Shown here: piece by piece, positions 53,775-62,490 of the stretch
Layout: each line of letters opens with the position of its first letter
Numbering within the stretch: position 1 is the stretch's first letter
Assembly: GCF_030403745.1 (NCBI RefSeq)
Contig: NZ_JAQMWP010000024.1
Location: forward strand, 1-64,000
Direction: 5' to 3'
Length of the DNA: 64,000 nucleotides
DNA from: Streptomyces sp. S.PB5
GTDB taxonomy: Bacteria > Actinomycetota > Actinomycetes > Streptomycetales > Streptomycetaceae
Notes under the pieces: generated by a model
Told to the model about the DNA's origin: nothing
Databases searched by the model: none
What the model saw: the letters and a program-made list of their open reading frames with translations, nothing else
Program-made: the position numbers and the translations under genes

Positions 53775-55636
53775 CGCCACACCTCGCCCGCGGCGGCGCT
53801 GCGGGCCTGGGCGAGCGTGTCGAGTTCACCGAGCACGGACAGCGCGAGCGCACCGGCGGTGCCGGGTTGGTCGCCGACGAGTTCACGTGCCCTGCGGAGC
53901 CGGATCTCGATGGTGCGCAGGGACTTGGCGTGGTCGCTGTCGGAGACGACGGCGGACCGCATCTGCTCCCGGCCGAATCGGTGGGTGGCCTCGCTGAGCA
54001 ACGCGGTGGCGAAGGAGCCGAGTTCGGGGCTGCCGACGGGCTTGCGGTCGTAGAAGTTGTACGCGGCGACCATGCACTCGGTGAGGCGTTCGGTCATGCT
54101 CCAGGAGGGTGAGCCCTCGCGTTTGGGTGCGGTGGGGAAGACCGCCTGTGCGTCGTCCCACAGGTCCGTGCCCTCGCCGTCGGCGATGCGCCGCTGCCAG
54201 AGGTGGTCGAAGGTCTCCTCCGCCAGCGCCAGCAGTTCGTCCTGGACGGCGGCGCTGCGGGAGTAGGTGGCGAGTTGGATGGTGCGTTTGAGCAGGTGCG
54301 CGGAGAAATCGGTGACCGTCCACTCCAGGGGCGGGCCCAGTTGCTCGCTGCCCTGGAGGGGCAGGACGACTCCGGGGCTGTGCAGTTCCAGAGCGGAGTC
54401 GTCGCGGGTGAGCGGACTGGTGATGCGGCCGCGCTCGGCGAGCCGGGTGAGGACCTCGGCGGTGCGGGCGAAGTCCTCGTCACCGGCCCGGCTGCGCACG
54501 AGGTCGTGGACGACGAGGGACGCCACGGAGAGGGAGAAGTACTCGGATTCGAGCTTCTGGTGGGTGACGCGCCAGGGGATGTCCTCCAGCGGCCATCGGT
54601 CGGCGCTGAATCGGGCGAGGGCGGACCAGTACTCCCGGGTGACGGTCCAGCGCAGTCGCAGCGCCTCGGCGAGTGTCTGCTGCTCCTGGTCGAGAAGGCC
54701 GAGGGTGAGAGTGCGGTCGGAGGACAGGTCCTGGATGCCGTCGAGGGCGACCACGGTGAAGTACAGATAGGGAATGGGGTCCGCCACGCCGACGCTCTGG
54801 CGGCCGATGTGCTGCTCCGTGCCGTCCTTGTCGGTGCGGGTGACGGGCGGTGCGTCCTTGACCACGCCCCAGGCCCAGCCGCATTCGAACATCATCCCGG
54901 GGTCCTTGAGGCCGTCCTCGACGTCCACGCCGAGCGTGATGCGGTTGCCGATGGTGGCGCGCAGGGTCTCGAAGCGTTCTTGGAACTGACGCAGGACCGC
55001 CCGCTCGGAGAGCCTGCGCTGGCCCAGGGTCCGGCTCAGCCGCCGTCCCTGGGTGGTGTCGGCGTCGAACACGCTGACGGTGAAGGACCGCAGCAGACCG
55101 ACCATCGCCGCGGTGAGCCGCCTGCTCGTCGCTCCCCTGAGGTCCTTGACTGCTTCACGCAGGTCGGAACGGACGGTGGGGCCGGTGAACTTGTCGAGGA
55201 AGCCGAGTGTGGCGAGGCAGAGGGTGACGGACATGGAGTAGGAGTCGACTACGCCGAGGTCCCGCTGCTGGGTGGTGATGTCCGCGTCGGGGTCGGGGGT
55301 GCTGAAGTAGTAGCCGCCGCCGAAGGTGGGAGTGCCGTCCTCCTCCGCGTGATTGTGCATGAACTCGCGGAGGGCTGCGATCAGGGCCACGGGGATCTCG
55401 GTGCGCCCTCCTGCCAGGCGGAGGGCGCGCTGTACGTCCTTCTGGGTGGTGTCCGGCTCGTCGAGACGGAACTCGGGGATCTCGGTGGCCGGATACATGA
55501 GGCTCAGCAACCGCTCGGCGTCCGCGACGCTGCTGCGCCCGCCGGAGTCACCCCAGGCGAAACGCCCGCCGTCGAAGGAGTGCCGTGCGATCGCTTCCCA
55601 GATCTGGAGCAGATGAGCTCTCGGCTTGATCTCCAT
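53771..55636 (-). CDS. SCO2524 family protein (621 aa)
   Basis: A large, mostly helical soluble protein starting MEIKPRAHLLQIWEAIARHS. No catalytic motif is recognised. Helical-repeat-like stretches fill residues 200-600, suggesting a scaffold. ATG 55636 has AAGGGCTGGGA before it; an ATG at 55666 is an alternative. It is the second gene of the operon, 69 bp after the methyltransferase, and its stop overlaps the start of the P-loop gene (GTGA). Confidence 0.72.
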   Translation of the reverse strand: MEIKPRAHLLQIWEAIARHSFDGGRFAWGDSGGRSSVADAERLLSLMYPATEIPEFRLDEPDTTQKDVQRALRLAGGRTEIPVALIAALREFMHNHAEEDGTPTFGGGYYFSTPDPDADITTQQRDLGVVDSYSMSVTLCLATLGFLDKFTGPTVRSDLREAVKDLRGATSRRLTAAMVGLLRSFTVSVFDADTTQGRRLSRTLGQRRLSERAVLRQFQERFETLRATIGNRITLGVDVEDGLKDPGMMFECGWAWGVVKDAPPVTRTDKDGTEQHIGRQSVGVADPIPYLYFTVVALDGIQDLSSDRTLTLGLLDQEQQTLAEALRLRWTVTREYWSALARFSADRWPLEDIPWRVTHQKLESEYFSLSVASLVVHDLVRSRAGDEDFARTAEVLTRLAERGRITSPLTRDDSALELHSPGVVLPLQGSEQLGPPLEWTVTDFSAHLLKRTIQLATYSRSAAVQDELLALAEETFDHLWQRRIADGEGTDLWDDAQAVFPTAPKREGSPSWSMTERLTECMVAAYNFYDRKPVGSPELGSFATALLSEATHRFGREQMRSAVVSDSDHAKSLRTIEIRLRRARELVGDQPGTAGALALSVLGELDTLAQARSAAAGEVWR

Positions 55637-55705
55637 TCCCAGCCCTTCAACCAGGTCGTCCCGCACACCGCTCGTTCTGTGCCACCGGCGGACGGAAGGG
55701 GAAGT

Positions 55706-56518
55706 TCATTTCCCGGAACGGCGTACTCCACATGCGAGGATCATTCCCGTGTGGCCAGGTCGCACCAGATGGTCCGTACCGCTCAGACGCAGCATCTCCG
55801 GCTCATGCGCGTAGGGGGCGAGAGCGTTCTCGACCTGCTCTTTGTCGACATCGCAGGCCGGAAAGCGCTCATTGCCCACGTCGTACCCGCGTGAACCTTC
55901 CATGAACGCGGCGGCGAAGGGGGCACCGGGCGCGAGAACACCCATGAAGCAGTCGACAGCCTGCTGGAACTCGTCCAGCGAGGTGGAAATGGATTCGGCC
56001 ACGAAGAACATCGTCCCGATCTGGTACTTGCCCGCCGATCTCCGAAACCCGAGCCAGTTCCGCCGCCCCATCTTGAACAAGTTTCCCTGCTCTACGCGGG
56101 CCACATCGCGGAATTTACTCTTCCATTTCGAATCCAGATCGGCGTAAACCTTCTCATGGCACAGCACTTTCCAGAAGGCATCCCAGTTCTGGTCCACTTG
56201 GCCGCCCTGCTTGCGCAAATATTCGATGTTCTCCGGAGCTCGCTCAAAAAGAGTGATCCCTCTGCACCACGGAAGCATCGCCAGCGACGGATAAATGTTA
56301 CCGCCGGCGCCCATGTCAATACCCAGAACCGGACTTCCCGCACCCGCACCCCTGTTCTCGAAGTGACGGCTGAAGTGCCTGCCCACCATGGAGAGGATCT
56401 CTGCATCCGCAGGCAGAAGATCAAGATAATTCTGTGCAACATATGCCTTGTTGTTGAATTTGTTCCAGGGGGCCTGATCATTTCGGACAGGCGCGTCGAC
56501 CGGGGCTGGGAAATGCAT
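55706..56518 (-). CDS. SCO2525 family SAM-dependent methyltransferase (270 aa)
   Basis: A class I methyltransferase with an N-terminal cap (APWNKFNNKAYVAQNYLDLL), SAM-binding motif I VLGIDMGAGGNIYP, an acidic LFERAPENIEYL and a C-terminal AAAFMEGSRGYDVGN. It resembles the NNMT/PNMT-like small-molecule methyltransferases. ATG 56518 matches the family start. Codons such as TAT, GTT, GCA, AAT and CTT are frequent here, unlike the G/C-ending neighbours, suggesting a different origin. It is the first gene of the six-gene leftward operon and divergent from a GNAT gene. The substrate is unknown. Confidence 0.8.
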   Translation of the reverse strand: MHFPAPVDAPVRNDQAPWNKFNNKAYVAQNYLDLLPADAEILSMVGRHFSRHFENRGAGAGSPVLGIDMGAGGNIYPSLAMLPWCRGITLFERAPENIEYLRKQGGQVDQNWDAFWKVLCHEKVYADLDSKWKSKFRDVARVEQGNLFKMGRRNWLGFRRSAGKYQIGTMFFVAESISTSLDEFQQAVDCFMGVLAPGAPFAAAFMEGSRGYDVGNERFPACDVDKEQVENALAPYAHEPEMLRLSGTDHLVRPGHTGMILACGVRRSGK

Positions 56519-56729
56519 CGCACCAGCGTACACGGGACAGCACCAGGGAACAAAGGCAGAGCGTAAGCGGAGCAGTCGCATCCCGACTGGAGAATAAGCA
56601 TATCGACAAGCAGACTTGGCCTTGAAGTCGCTTGTTGCATCGGCAACTTACCCTCATCCTGATCGAACCCTGAGTCGATTCATTCTCAAGTGGTCAATCA
56701 GCACCTCACTTTTCACACCAGGGGGTGAA

Positions 56730-57227
56730 ATGACCGCGATGCCCTCCCGTCGAACATCAAGGCGCCTCCGAATACGCCATGCCCGAAAAGAGGATCTCCA
56801 AGAGCTGTCCCTCCTCGACCGGGAGTCGTTTCCCGAGGAGCCCTACCCCTACTTCGTGCTCCGCCAGATGTTCGACGTCTACCCCGGCCACCTGCTGGTT
56901 CTCGACGACGGCACCGCTCTCATGGGTTACGTTCTGTGCGGAACCGCACCCGACCTGAGCCGCAGCTGGGTCCTCGGCCTGGGGATCACCCCGGACGAGC
57001 GCGGCCAGGGTTTCGGCCGCCTGCTGATGGAAGAAGCACTGCACAGGCTCCGCGGCCTCGGGGTACGGGAAGTCGCCCTCACCGTTGCTCCCGCGAACAA
57101 AACGGCGATCCTCCTCTACGAGAACCTGGGCTTCGTCGGCGAACCCACCCTGCACGAGAACTACTTCGGCCCGGGTGCCGACCGCCTGCTGATGCGGCTG
57201 CGGCTGATCCGACCGGGATTCGGCTGA
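56730..57227 (+). CDS. GNAT family N-acetyltransferase (165 aa)
   Basis: A RimI-like acetyl-CoA-dependent acyltransferase. Motif A is GLGITPDERGQGFGRLLMEE with the pyrophosphate-binding RGQGFG, followed by VALTVAPANKTAILLYENLG. The N-terminus (RIRHARKEDLQELSLLDRES) is typical. ATG 56730 follows GGGGGTG. It is divergent from the methyltransferase operon with a 211-bp shared, AT-richer promoter region. The substrate (a protein N-terminus or a small amine) cannot be told. Confidence 0.85.
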   Translation: MTAMPSRRTSRRLRIRHARKEDLQELSLLDRESFPEEPYPYFVLRQMFDVYPGHLLVLDDGTALMGYVLCGTAPDLSRSWVLGLGITPDERGQGFGRLLMEEALHRLRGLGVREVALTVAPANKTAILLYENLGFVGEPTLHENYFGPGADRLLMRLRLIRPGFG

Positions 57228-57499
57228 TGAACGAGCACGGCTGGATCGGCAGCCCCCGACAGCGGCACTTCAGCGCAGAAGGGCTGCTTCGAGCAAGGAC
57301 ACGAGGACACCGACCCCCTGGCGGCGGCGCGGCATGGATCCTGAGCCAGTCGTCGAGCTCCAACTGCGTGTGCCCGCTGCGGATTTGATCGCGCCACTGC
57401 GTGTAGTGCGGGGTGCAGGCGCCAAGTGTCGCGGCTTCCAGGGCACATCGCAGCCCATCGCGCTTGACCGAGCACGGTGGTCGTGACCCGGGCAGCGAG

Positions 57500-58421
57500 C
57501 GCACCAAGGCGCGTCGGCCGACCGTCGTGAACTCCTCCCGGCCCAGCGGGGCGCGGAACAGGTTGACCAGAACCTGCTCGGTGAACTCCAGCGCCGGTAC
57601 GGCGGCGCGCTCGTACAGGTAGTCGGTGTAGCAGCCGACGAGGTCGCTGGTCACCGGGATGGCGCGCGGCCGCCGGGACTTCGCCCGTGCTCCGTTGCTG
57701 TTCAGATGGCGCCGTACGTGGACGTGCGGGCCCTTCTCCTGGCAGCCGAAGGCCTGCGCGTCGGGCAACAGGTGCATGTCCTCCCGCCGCAGTCCGAGCG
57801 CCTCGCCGATCCGCATGCCCGTGCACCACAGCAGCAGGACCAGGAACGATCCCGAGCGTGGCGCGTAGCCTCGACCAGGCGCGCGATCTGGTCGACCGTC
57901 AGCCACTCGATCGCGGAGTCCACCGACGCGAACTTGGGCTGTCGCGAGCGGACCGTGAGGTGCTGGTTGTTCCCGCCCGGGTTGAAGCTGGGCGGCAGGT
58001 AGCGCAAGTACCGTGGCTCGGTGAGCTGGTCGGTCAGCTCGTGGTCGACCCAGCCCATCCGGCTGCCGAAGGTCAGGAACTCGCAGACCGTGCCGACGAT
58101 CGCGTTCGCGGTGTTCGTATCGCGGAATCGTTCCGGCCGCCGTCCGCCCGGCTCCTCTCGACGGCAGCGGCTCTTCGACGGGCCAGTGCAGGAACCGGGC
58201 CAGCTGCCACACGGTCACCTGAGCCCACGAGAGCCTATGGAACGCGCAGTACGAGAGATAGAGCGCCGTCCGACCCGCGTACGTGCGCTCGGTGTTGTAC
58301 GCGTTGCCGGCGCTGCGAGGAAGAGCGAGCCCTCGTCGTGGAGGACGAAGTCGTCCACGACGACCATCACCCACGCCGTACGGCCTTGCTCCAGCGTCGC
58401 CCGCTCAGCACGGAACGGCAT
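57500..58421 (-). pseudogene. Tyrosine recombinase/phage integrase, decayed
   Basis: Pieces of one integrase read in order across three frames. They are VVVDDFVLHDEGSLFLAA, the core-binding region YNTERTYAGRTALYLSYCAF, then LTEPRYLRYLPPSFNPGGN, and the catalytic-domain start LLWCTGMRIGEALGLRREDM with its catalytic Arg, ending LVNLFRAPLG. The distal HxxR and Tyr motifs are absent. The following sequence (to about 57260) instead shows a small Cys/His-rich segment of another protein. At least three frameshifts make it nonfunctional. Confidence 0.7.
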
Positions 58422-58516
58422 GACAAACGTGCCTGAAATGCCGAACACCCCTTGGATACCGATGACCAAGCCATGCGGACGGGGGCGTCTCTGACATGGC
58501 TACTTACTAGATCATC

Positions 58517-58807
58517 GTGAAGATAAGGCCCGCCGTCCGTTTCGCCTACGGCCTGTTCGACATCACCGCGCACCCGACGGTCGAACCGGTCGGCGTGCTC
58601 GCCCTGGGCATCCCGACCCAGGTGGCCGTGCTCACCTCGGCGTTCCGGGAACTCACCCCGTACACCGACTCGCTGGAGTTGAACCCGTTGGTGCTGCGCG
58701 ACGAGGTGCAGGCAAACGCCGAGACGTGGTTCCAGGCCGCCGCCTTCCGGCTGGCTGCCGCACGAGGTGTCCGCGGGGTCGTCGCGTACAGCGATCCAGA
58801 GCTGTGA
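58517..58807 (+). pseudogene. Mom-like protein, 5' part, interrupted
   Basis: The frame reads ELNPLVLRDEVQANAETWFQ, then AAARGVRGVVAYSDP, resembling the Mom family of GNAT-fold phage DNA-modification proteins. It enters the left inverted repeat at 58802 and ends two codons later. The missing second half is found at 60112-60240. GTG 58517 is a likely start. The family call rests on motif memory and is moderate. Confidence 0.55.
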
Positions 58808-58826
58808 CATTCAGTGATAGTTGGCC
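58802..58826 (+). repeat. Left 25-bp inverted repeat of terpene-synthase unit
   Basis: Begins CTGTGACATTCAG and ends ATAGTTGGCC. It is the reverse complement of 60087-60111 with two mismatches. Confidence 0.8.
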
Positions 58827-59070
58827 ATGCGCAGCAATAGTTGGCCAGGGTTAATGGCGCACACGTAAGGCAGCCCCCTGGAGGCGGGTGTATTGGGCGT
58901 GCGTCACGGGCAGAACACTCCCGAGCAGCCTGCGGCAGAGGCAGCCCGCCGAGCACGGCGCGCAGGGGCCTACCGAGCGCGAGAGACCAGCGACCACCTG
59001 TAGACGTTGGTGTCCGCGGCGTCGAATCCACCCCACTGGACACCCGCGTCGCTCCTGCCCAGGAGGCACC

Positions 59071-60081
59071 ATGAGCAGGCCCCCGTTACGCAACGTCTTC
59101 ATGCCGTTCCCGCCGGCAGGCTCCAACCCCCACGCCCCGCAGGCGGAAGCCGCCATGTGGGCTTGGCTGGAGACCTGCGGGCTCCTGCCGACCGAGGCGG
59201 CCCGGCTGCGTGTCGAACGAACCCGACCAGCATTGATGTACGCACGGTGGTGTCCGACGGCCGAGCCGGACGTGCTGGCGTTACTGACGCAGTATCTGGC
59301 CTGGGCATTCATCGTGGACGACGAGTTCGACATCCGGAGCCCTGACCCCGCTCGCTGCATCGCTACCGTTACCGCTCTGGACATGGTGTTCGATCCGCAC
59401 CGTCGGGCGGTGGGAAACGGTCCCCTCGTCGACGCGTTCGCGGACCTGTGGAGGCGGCTGTCTCTGGGACGTTCCGAAGGATGGAGGAAGGCGTTCCGGT
59501 CCGAAGTGAGGGCGTGGCTGTGGACCTACTACCGAGAGGCCGTGGGGCACCTGACAGGGCACCTGCCGGATATCGACGCCTACAGGTCACACCGCAGAGA
59601 CGGAGTTGCCCTTTACATGTTCATGGACATCAGTGAGATCGCGTCGGGTGTCGATCTCCCCGAGAGCGTGCGACAGCTGGCCGCCTTCCGGAACCTCAGG
59701 GACGCCGCCGAAGAGCACATGGGCCTGTACAACGACATCTGCTCGCTCGATTCGGACGAACGCGTGGGCTATCGCTACAACGCGGCGCTGCTCCTTCAGG
59801 ACAACCAGGACTTCACGCGTGAGCAAGCGGTCGATGCCGTGAACGACATGCTCACCGCATGCCTGCAACGGTTTCACACCGCGATGGAACAGCTCCCCAT
59901 CCAGATGGAAACCGCCGGGATCCAGGGCCAGACGTATGCCGATGCCGTGCGGACGGCAGAGGACTACGCCCGGTACGTACGAGCGAACTTCGACTATCAC
60001 CAGCAGACTCCCCGCTACACCAGCGCGCCGGAAGTCGCCCTGGAGGGCATGCTCGGGCTCCACGCACTGGATGAGCAGTAG
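59071..60081 (+). CDS. Class I terpene synthase (336 aa)
   Basis: An ionisation-initiated terpene cyclase. The aspartate-rich motif DDEFD is at 83-87 after WAFIV. The pyrophosphate-sensing Arg region is YRSHRRDG (171-178). The second metal motif is NDICSLDSDE (221-230), where the usual Glu position holds Asp and Glu follows one residue later. A C-terminal RY pair (TPRYTS) is also present. Size suits bacterial sesqui- or other terpene synthases; the product cannot be read. ATG 59071 has AGGAGG upstream. Codon 71 is TTA (59281-59283), so expression would need bldA tRNA. The gene stands alone inside an inverted-repeat unit, with no P450 or prenyltransferase nearby. Confidence 0.88.
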   Translation: MSRPPLRNVFMPFPPAGSNPHAPQAEAAMWAWLETCGLLPTEAARLRVERTRPALMYARWCPTAEPDVLALLTQYLAWAFIVDDEFDIRSPDPARCIATVTALDMVFDPHRRAVGNGPLVDAFADLWRRLSLGRSEGWRKAFRSEVRAWLWTYYREAVGHLTGHLPDIDAYRSHRRDGVALYMFMDISEIASGVDLPESVRQLAAFRNLRDAAEEHMGLYNDICSLDSDERVGYRYNAALLLQDNQDFTREQAVDAVNDMLTACLQRFHTAMEQLPIQMETAGIQGQTYADAVRTAEDYARYVRANFDYHQQTPRYTSAPEVALEGMLGLHALDEQ

Positions 60082-60086
60082 CTACG

Positions 60087-60111
60087 GGCCAACTATCGCT
60101 GAAGGTCACAG
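60087..60111 (-). repeat. Right 25-bp inverted repeat of terpene-synthase unit
   Basis: Reads GGCCAACTATCGCTGAAGG onward to CACAG. It is the partner of 58802-58826. Confidence 0.8.
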
Positions 60112-60240
60112 GAGCCCAGGACACGCCTCACCGCCCACGGCCCCGAGCTGGTCTTCCCTGGCCACTACGGGACGATCTATCAGGCCAAGGGGATGGAGTA
60201 TCTGGGCAAAACTCCCCCGCGGAACATCGTGCCGCTGCCC
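60112..60240 (+). pseudogene. Mom-like protein, 3' part
   Basis: The frame reads RTRLTAHGPELVFPGHYGTI, then YQAKGMEYLGKTPPRNIVPL, matching the expected continuation of the Mom-like protein after its SDP motif (58517-58807). It is cut off around 60240 by an IS701 transposase fragment in the opposite orientation. Confidence 0.5.
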
Positions 60241-60767
60241 GGCGGCCCGGCAACGGGCCGTGTCCTCGCTCCAGGAGCGCGGGACATACAGGCCCCGCTC
60301 GATCGCCGCGTGCCCGAGCGGGGTGGAGTAGGCCAGGTAGACACGGCGACCTGGGAGTTCTCGATGCGTCCGGCGGTGCCTGTGTACTGGCGCTGCACTC
60401 CCACCGTGGCGGCGCCCTTCTTCAGGTCGCCGGTCTCATCCACTACCAGCACCGCGTCCTGGTGGTGCAGGTGCTCCACGACGAAGCCGCGGATGTCGTC
60501 GCGTACCGCGTCGGCGTCCCACTTGGCCCGCGACAGCAAGTGCTGCAGACCGTACGGGGTCGCGTCTCCGGCATGCTCCGCAAGCATCCAGCAGTTCTTG
60601 CACGGCAGATCCGACAACCACCCGAGCACAAACGCCCGTGCCCGGCGCCGGGGTTCCACCCGGACGAACCGCCCCGCGATACGCCTCATCAGGATCTCGA
60701 ACGCCTCCCGCCAGCGGGCAGGATCTATGCTGTGACCTGCGGCCACCCACTGATCTTCTGTCTTCAC
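60238..60767 (-). pseudogene. IS701 family transposase, N-terminal fragment
   Basis: Starts at GTG 60767 and reads PARWREAFEILMRRIAGRFV, LGWLSDLPCKNCWMLAEHAG, then DAVLVVDETGDLKKGAATVG with catalytic Asp, and QYTGTAGRIENSQVAV. A frameshift near 60345 precedes YLAYSTPLGHAAIERGLYVPR in the next frame. The gene ends abruptly near 60238, so only the first third is left. Confidence 0.8.
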
Positions 60768-61108
60768 ACACCGATGATCACCGGTGGCCGCACCCGTTCC
60801 AGGACGGGTCCCAACCAGCAAGATCACGAATCCGTCGTCTGCCGGCAACTCAATCCCGCCGCCGCCCTGCACGCCGTGACCACGTGCTGAGCTGGTCGCG
60901 ATGGCGCCGCCGTCACTAGACACGTGCCCGACGCTGTCACTACACGCGGCGCGGGCACCCGTTGCTGGGACGACCTGTCCAAGCCCGTGCACTTCTCGCC
61001 GATCGCGGCTACGACCACGACATGTACCGGCGCCTGCTGTGGCAGCGCAGCAGGCACCGGTCATCGGCGAAAGAGGCGTGGCGCACGGCTCAGGCCTGCT
61101 CGCGCCCC

Positions 61109-61693
61109 TCACCCGTTGTTTTTGATGCCGTCCAGAGCCATGGCGAGCACGCGGTCCCGCTGTGCCTCCTGGACGAAGTTCGCTCCACTGACGCCGTTGA
61201 CCAGGAAGAGCACGTCGTCGAAAGTCACGTCGGTGCGGGCCTTACCGGCGCGCTGGGCGCGTTCGAGAAGCGGCCGGCCGGCCGCGTGGATCATGTCGCG
61301 GCCGCTCACGAACATCTCCGCGCGGTGCGCGATGGCGTCGTAAATGGCCTTCTTGGTGGTCGCGTAACTGACGAACTGACGCAGCCAGTTCTCCAGAGCG
61401 TCCCAAGGCTCCAGACTTTCCAGCTCGGCCGCCATGCGGGCAAGGGCCTCGACCTCGTCCAGGTAGACGGTCTCGAACAGATGCTGGCGTGTGGGGAAGT
61501 TGCGGTAGAGCGTTGCGATGTTGACCCCTGCGCGCCGGGCGATCCCCTCCAGCGAGGCACTGGCCCCCTCTGCGGCGAACACCTCACGAGCGGCATCGAG
61601 CAGGGCATCGAAGTTGCGCCGCGCGTCGGCGCGCGAGGGCCTGCTCACGATGAAACCGGTGCCGGCTTCCCTCCCGGGCTCGCTGGTGGCCAT
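61109..61693 (-). CDS. TetR family transcriptional regulator (194 aa)
   Basis: An N-terminal TetR HTH (LLDAAREVFAAEGASASLEG, then IARRAGVNIATLYRNFPTR, about 25-75) and a helical ligand-binding C-terminus (AIYDAIAHRAEMFVSGRDMI). ATG 61693 has AGGAGGAG about 9 bases upstream. It is divergent from the F420-dependent-reductase-like gene across 119 bp, so it probably represses that two-gene operon and itself. Confidence 0.9.
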   Translation of the reverse strand: MATSEPGREAGTGFIVSRPSRADARRNFDALLDAAREVFAAEGASASLEGIARRAGVNIATLYRNFPTRQHLFETVYLDEVEALARMAAELESLEPWDALENWLRQFVSYATTKKAIYDAIAHRAEMFVSGRDMIHAAGRPLLERAQRAGKARTDVTFDDVLFLVNGVSGANFVQEAQRDRVLAMALDGIKNNG

Positions 61694-61812
61694 CACAAAC
61701 TCCTCCTGATCTGCCGGCCTTGCTAAACGAAGGGGGTACTGCGTTAAAGTCAAGGCATGCCTTCGATTATGTGCAGGCACCCCTTAGCTTATTCCGGACC
61801 CAGCAGGAGACC

Positions 61813-62490
61813 ATGACCACCATCGGCTTCATCGGCAGCGGCAACGTCGGCAGCACGCTCGCCCGCCTCGCAATCGACGCCGGCCACGACGTCATCCTCA
61901 GCAACAGCCGCGCCCCGGAAACCCTGCAAGACCTGGCCACGCAGCTCGGCCCGCGCGCCCGCGCCGCGACCCCCGCCGAGGCTGCGGTCGCCGGCGACCT
62001 CGTCGTGGTGACCATTCCGATCAGGGCCTACCGGCAAGTCCCCGCCGAGCCCCTCCAGGGCAAGATCGTCATCGACACCCTCAACTACGACCCCGCCCGC
62101 CAGGGGCGCGTCCCCGAGATAGACGCGGACGACACCCCGGCCCACCTCCTGCTCCGGACGCACCTGCCCGGCTCACACATCGTCAAGGCATTCAGCAACA
62201 TCTTCTTCAGACACCTGGCCACCCTGGGACGCCCGGCCGGAGCCCCCGACCGCAGCGCGCTGCCCATCGCCGGCGACGACATCGCTGCCAAGAGAACGGT
62301 CGCCACCCTGATCGATTCGCTCGGCTACGACACGTTCGACGTGGGCCCCCTGGCCGAGAGCCGCCGGTTCGCACCGGGCACGCCCGCCCAGCACGCCTAC
62401 CTCGACCCGGACGGCATGTTCGCCGCGCCCGGCCGGCCCGCGTCCGCAGACCACCTCGCCAAGCTCCTCGCAACACAAGGAACGCCATGA
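61813..62490 (+). CDS. NADPH-dependent F420 reductase-like oxidoreductase (225 aa)
   Basis: A Rossmann-fold NADP-binding protein of the F420:NADP oxidoreductase/YadL-like group: GFIGSGNVGSTLARLAIDAG at the dinucleotide site, SNSRAPETL, DLVVVTIPIRAY, and VKAFSNIFF. Many members reduce small carbonyls or flavin-like cofactors with NADPH rather than F420. ATG 61813 follows CAGGAGACC. Its stop overlaps the next ATG (ATGA), so it is coupled to the SnoaL-like gene and probably under control of the divergent TetR. Confidence 0.85.
   Translation: MTTIGFIGSGNVGSTLARLAIDAGHDVILSNSRAPETLQDLATQLGPRARAATPAEAAVAGDLVVVTIPIRAYRQVPAEPLQGKIVIDTLNYDPARQGRVPEIDADDTPAHLLLRTHLPGSHIVKAFSNIFFRHLATLGRPAGAPDRSALPIAGDDIAAKRTVATLIDSLGYDTFDVGPLAESRRFAPGTPAQHAYLDPDGMFAAPGRPASADHLAKLLATQGTP

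Larger units (their letters stand above)
58802..60111 (+). mobile_element. 1.3-kb inverted-repeat-bounded unit carrying a terpene synthase
   Basis: 25-bp inverted repeats (58802-58826 and 60087-60111, 23 of 25 matching) bound a unit whose only gene is a terpene synthase. A second, same-direction copy of ATAGTTGGCC lies at 58837-58846. The unit interrupts a Mom-like reading frame, which resumes directly after it. No transposase lies inside, so it would be non-autonomous if mobile. Confidence 0.65.
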
